Shown: piece by piece, positions 63,051-64,000 of the stretch
How positions within the stretch are numbered: the stretch's first letter is position 1
Layout of the letters: each line of letters starts with the position of its first letter
Assembly (NCBI GenBank): GCA_019637175.1
Contig: JAHBWD010000029.1
Coordinates: forward strand, 1 to 64,000
Length of the DNA: 64,000 nucleotides
Source of the DNA: Labilithrix sp.
GTDB lineage: Bacteria > Myxococcota_A > Polyangia > Polyangiales > Polyangiaceae
Direction: 5' to 3'
Notes under the pieces: model-generated
Database searches by the model: none
What the model saw: only the letters and a program-made list of their open reading frames with translations
What the model was told of the DNA's origin: nothing
Position numbers and translations under genes: made by a program

Positions 63051-63080
63051 GCGCGGTCGAGGTCGTCCTCAGGCCTCGCG

Positions 63081-64000
63081 TCACGGCGGGAGCACGCGGA
63101 CGTCGAGGTTCCACGCGCCCCGATCGCCGCTGAAGCCGTCGATCTGCACCCAGTACGTCCCCGCGGGCAGCGTGACGTCGAGGAAGCTCTTGTTCGGCCC
63201 GAAGCCGACGTGGCACGCGTCGGGCACCTCGATTCCGGGGCACGTCGGGCCCGTGCGGATGTCGAGGAGCGTCGTGTAGAACGATCCCGACATGTCGAAG
63301 ACGACGCGCCGCTGCTGCGCGAGATCGAGGCGCAGCATCTGATCGCGCGCGCCGCCGATCGGCTGCCCCGGCGCGTCGCACCCCGCGTTGAAGTCGGCCG
63401 TCATCGACGTCGTGTCGCCGGTGAAGAAGCCGCCCGTCGCCGGGATGACCACGGGCGACACGCACCCGTCGGATCCGGTGACGTTCGTCGGCGGCAGGTG
63501 CGGCCGCACGAGCACGGAGAGCTGCCCGTTCTGGCCGAGCTCGTCGGCGATGATCGCGCGATGGCTGCCCGCCGGTACGTTGCGTCGCGAGGCGCGCTGC
63601 GGGCTCGCGCCCATCGAGCACCTGAGCGTGTCGCCGGCGGTGCAGAGCGGGCCGCTCAGCGACACCGCGCCGTTCTCGTTGAGCGGGAAGCGTCCGATGA
63701 GCAGCACGTCGCTCGCGGTCGTCAGATCGAGGTCGTACGCCGCCGCGAGGCCGCCCGGCAGGCAGTCGTTGAGCGCGTCTTCTTGCGTCGAGAGATCGAC
63801 GAGGAACGTCGTCGCCGGAGGCGTGGGCGCCGTCGCGCAGCTCTGGTTCGGGGGCGTGGGCGTCGGCGGGTACGTCTTGACGAGGATGTTCGCGTCGATC
63901 TGCCTCGTGCCCGCGACCGAGAAGACGTGCGTCCCCGCCGGCAGGCTGCGCGCGAAGAGCGGCGGCGTCTGCCCGACGCGGCAGCGCATCTCGTCGTTGC
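63081..64000 (-). CDS. Secreted protein with PPC-like beta domains (partial, start beyond window)
   Basis: The frame is open to the last base, so the true start is outside. The visible 306 residues hold two or three beta-rich units of about 100-120 residues that resemble pre-peptidase C-terminal (PPC) domains: FLVDLSTQEDALNDCLPGG...YDLDLTTASDVLLIGRFP, and DGCVSPVVIPATGGFFTGDTTSM...VFDMSGSFYTTLLDIRTGP...LPAGTYWVQIDGFSGDRGAWNLDV. Cysteines appear in pairs. PPC domains follow secreted peptidases or occur in surface proteins in myxobacteria; no peptidase is visible. It converges with the SDR gene, 30 bp apart. Confidence 0.75.
   Translation of the reverse strand, partial: NDEMRCRVGQTPPLFARSLPAGTHVFSVAGTRQIDANILVKTYPPTPTPPNQSCATAPTPPATTFLVDLSTQEDALNDCLPGGLAAAYDLDLTTASDVLLIGRFPLNENGAVSLSGPLCTAGDTLRCSMGASPQRASRRNVPAGSHRAIIADELGQNGQLSVLVRPHLPPTNVTGSDGCVSPVVIPATGGFFTGDTTSMTADFNAGCDAPGQPIGGARDQMLRLDLAQQRRVVFDMSGSFYTTLLDIRTGPTCPGIEVPDACHVGFGPNKSFLDVTLPAGTYWVQIDGFSGDRGAWNLDVRVLPP

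Overview
The window is 64 kb of very GC-rich bacterial chromosome. Strong third-position G/C bias, many Asp/Gly-rich lipoproteins, Cys-rich surface proteins (DUF4215, fibro-slime, CGPANC repeats), a GYF-like/DUF4388 protein, a Hanks-type Ser/Thr kinase with a PP2C phosphatase elsewhere in the window, and a TonB domain fused to a TonB-dependent receptor all point to a myxobacterium (Myxococcota, probably the Polyangiales side). This is inferred from gene content, not from a marker gene. I see about 55 protein genes packed at roughly 90% coding density, no rRNA or tRNA genes, no insertion sequence, no prophage and no CRISPR array. No gap between genes exceeds 300 bases; the longest is 55542-55818.

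Layout. 1-9410: end of a GYF/DUF4388 protein, an MCE protein coupled to a K+ channel, a VanY-type peptidase lipoprotein, a MATE exporter and a large MASE1 histidine kinase. 9585-13633: a Tat-exported DUF362 protein coupled to a membrane polyferredoxin, then an unknown lipoprotein. 13635-15540: an arsenic cluster on the minus strand, arsR-arsI-aqpS-arsC. 15598-24031: a seven-gene, tightly coupled minus-strand operon for an envelope-spanning uptake system (binding-protein-like protein, three lipoproteins, phosphate-type porin, TonB-fused receptor, MFS carrier). 24174-26291: two surface lipoproteins. 26322-29715: haem genes hemE-hemH-hemG with 4-bp overlaps. 29746-35284: a MurE-like ligase without its first domain, a giant NHL-type beta-propeller lipoprotein, a broken chimeric gene and a small membrane protein. 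35321-39608: an acyl-CoA mutase with isobutyryl-CoA-mutase-like residues, DedA, PP2C phosphatase and ribosome recycling factor. 39740-50108: secreted and lipid-anchored proteins, a polysaccharide deacetylase, a small operon (ABC-3 metal permease, methyltransferase, unknown), a Cys-rich repeat lipoprotein and an SDR lacking its catalytic pair. 50105-57109: a geranylgeranyl-reductase-type flavoprotein, a fused RNA methyltransferase/pseudouridine synthase, a Ser/Thr kinase, an outer-membrane protein and a sigma/NrsF-like pair. 57143-64000: glycogen synthase, a trypsin-fold pseudoprotease, asnS with a thioesterase, a TetR-SDR pair with two matching operators, and the end of a secreted protein that continues past the window.

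The best candidate for an undescribed system is the 15598-24031 operon. It joins every envelope layer in one translationally coupled unit, looks built for a phosphate-like solute, and lies 57 bp upstream of an arsenate-reduction/arsenite-channel cluster. Substrate and arsenic link are inference. Other notable points are the pseudoprotease (Q/D/T in place of H/D/S), the SDR without Tyr/Lys, the RlmD-RluD-type fusion, the chimeric pseudogene and the inferred mutase substrate switch.
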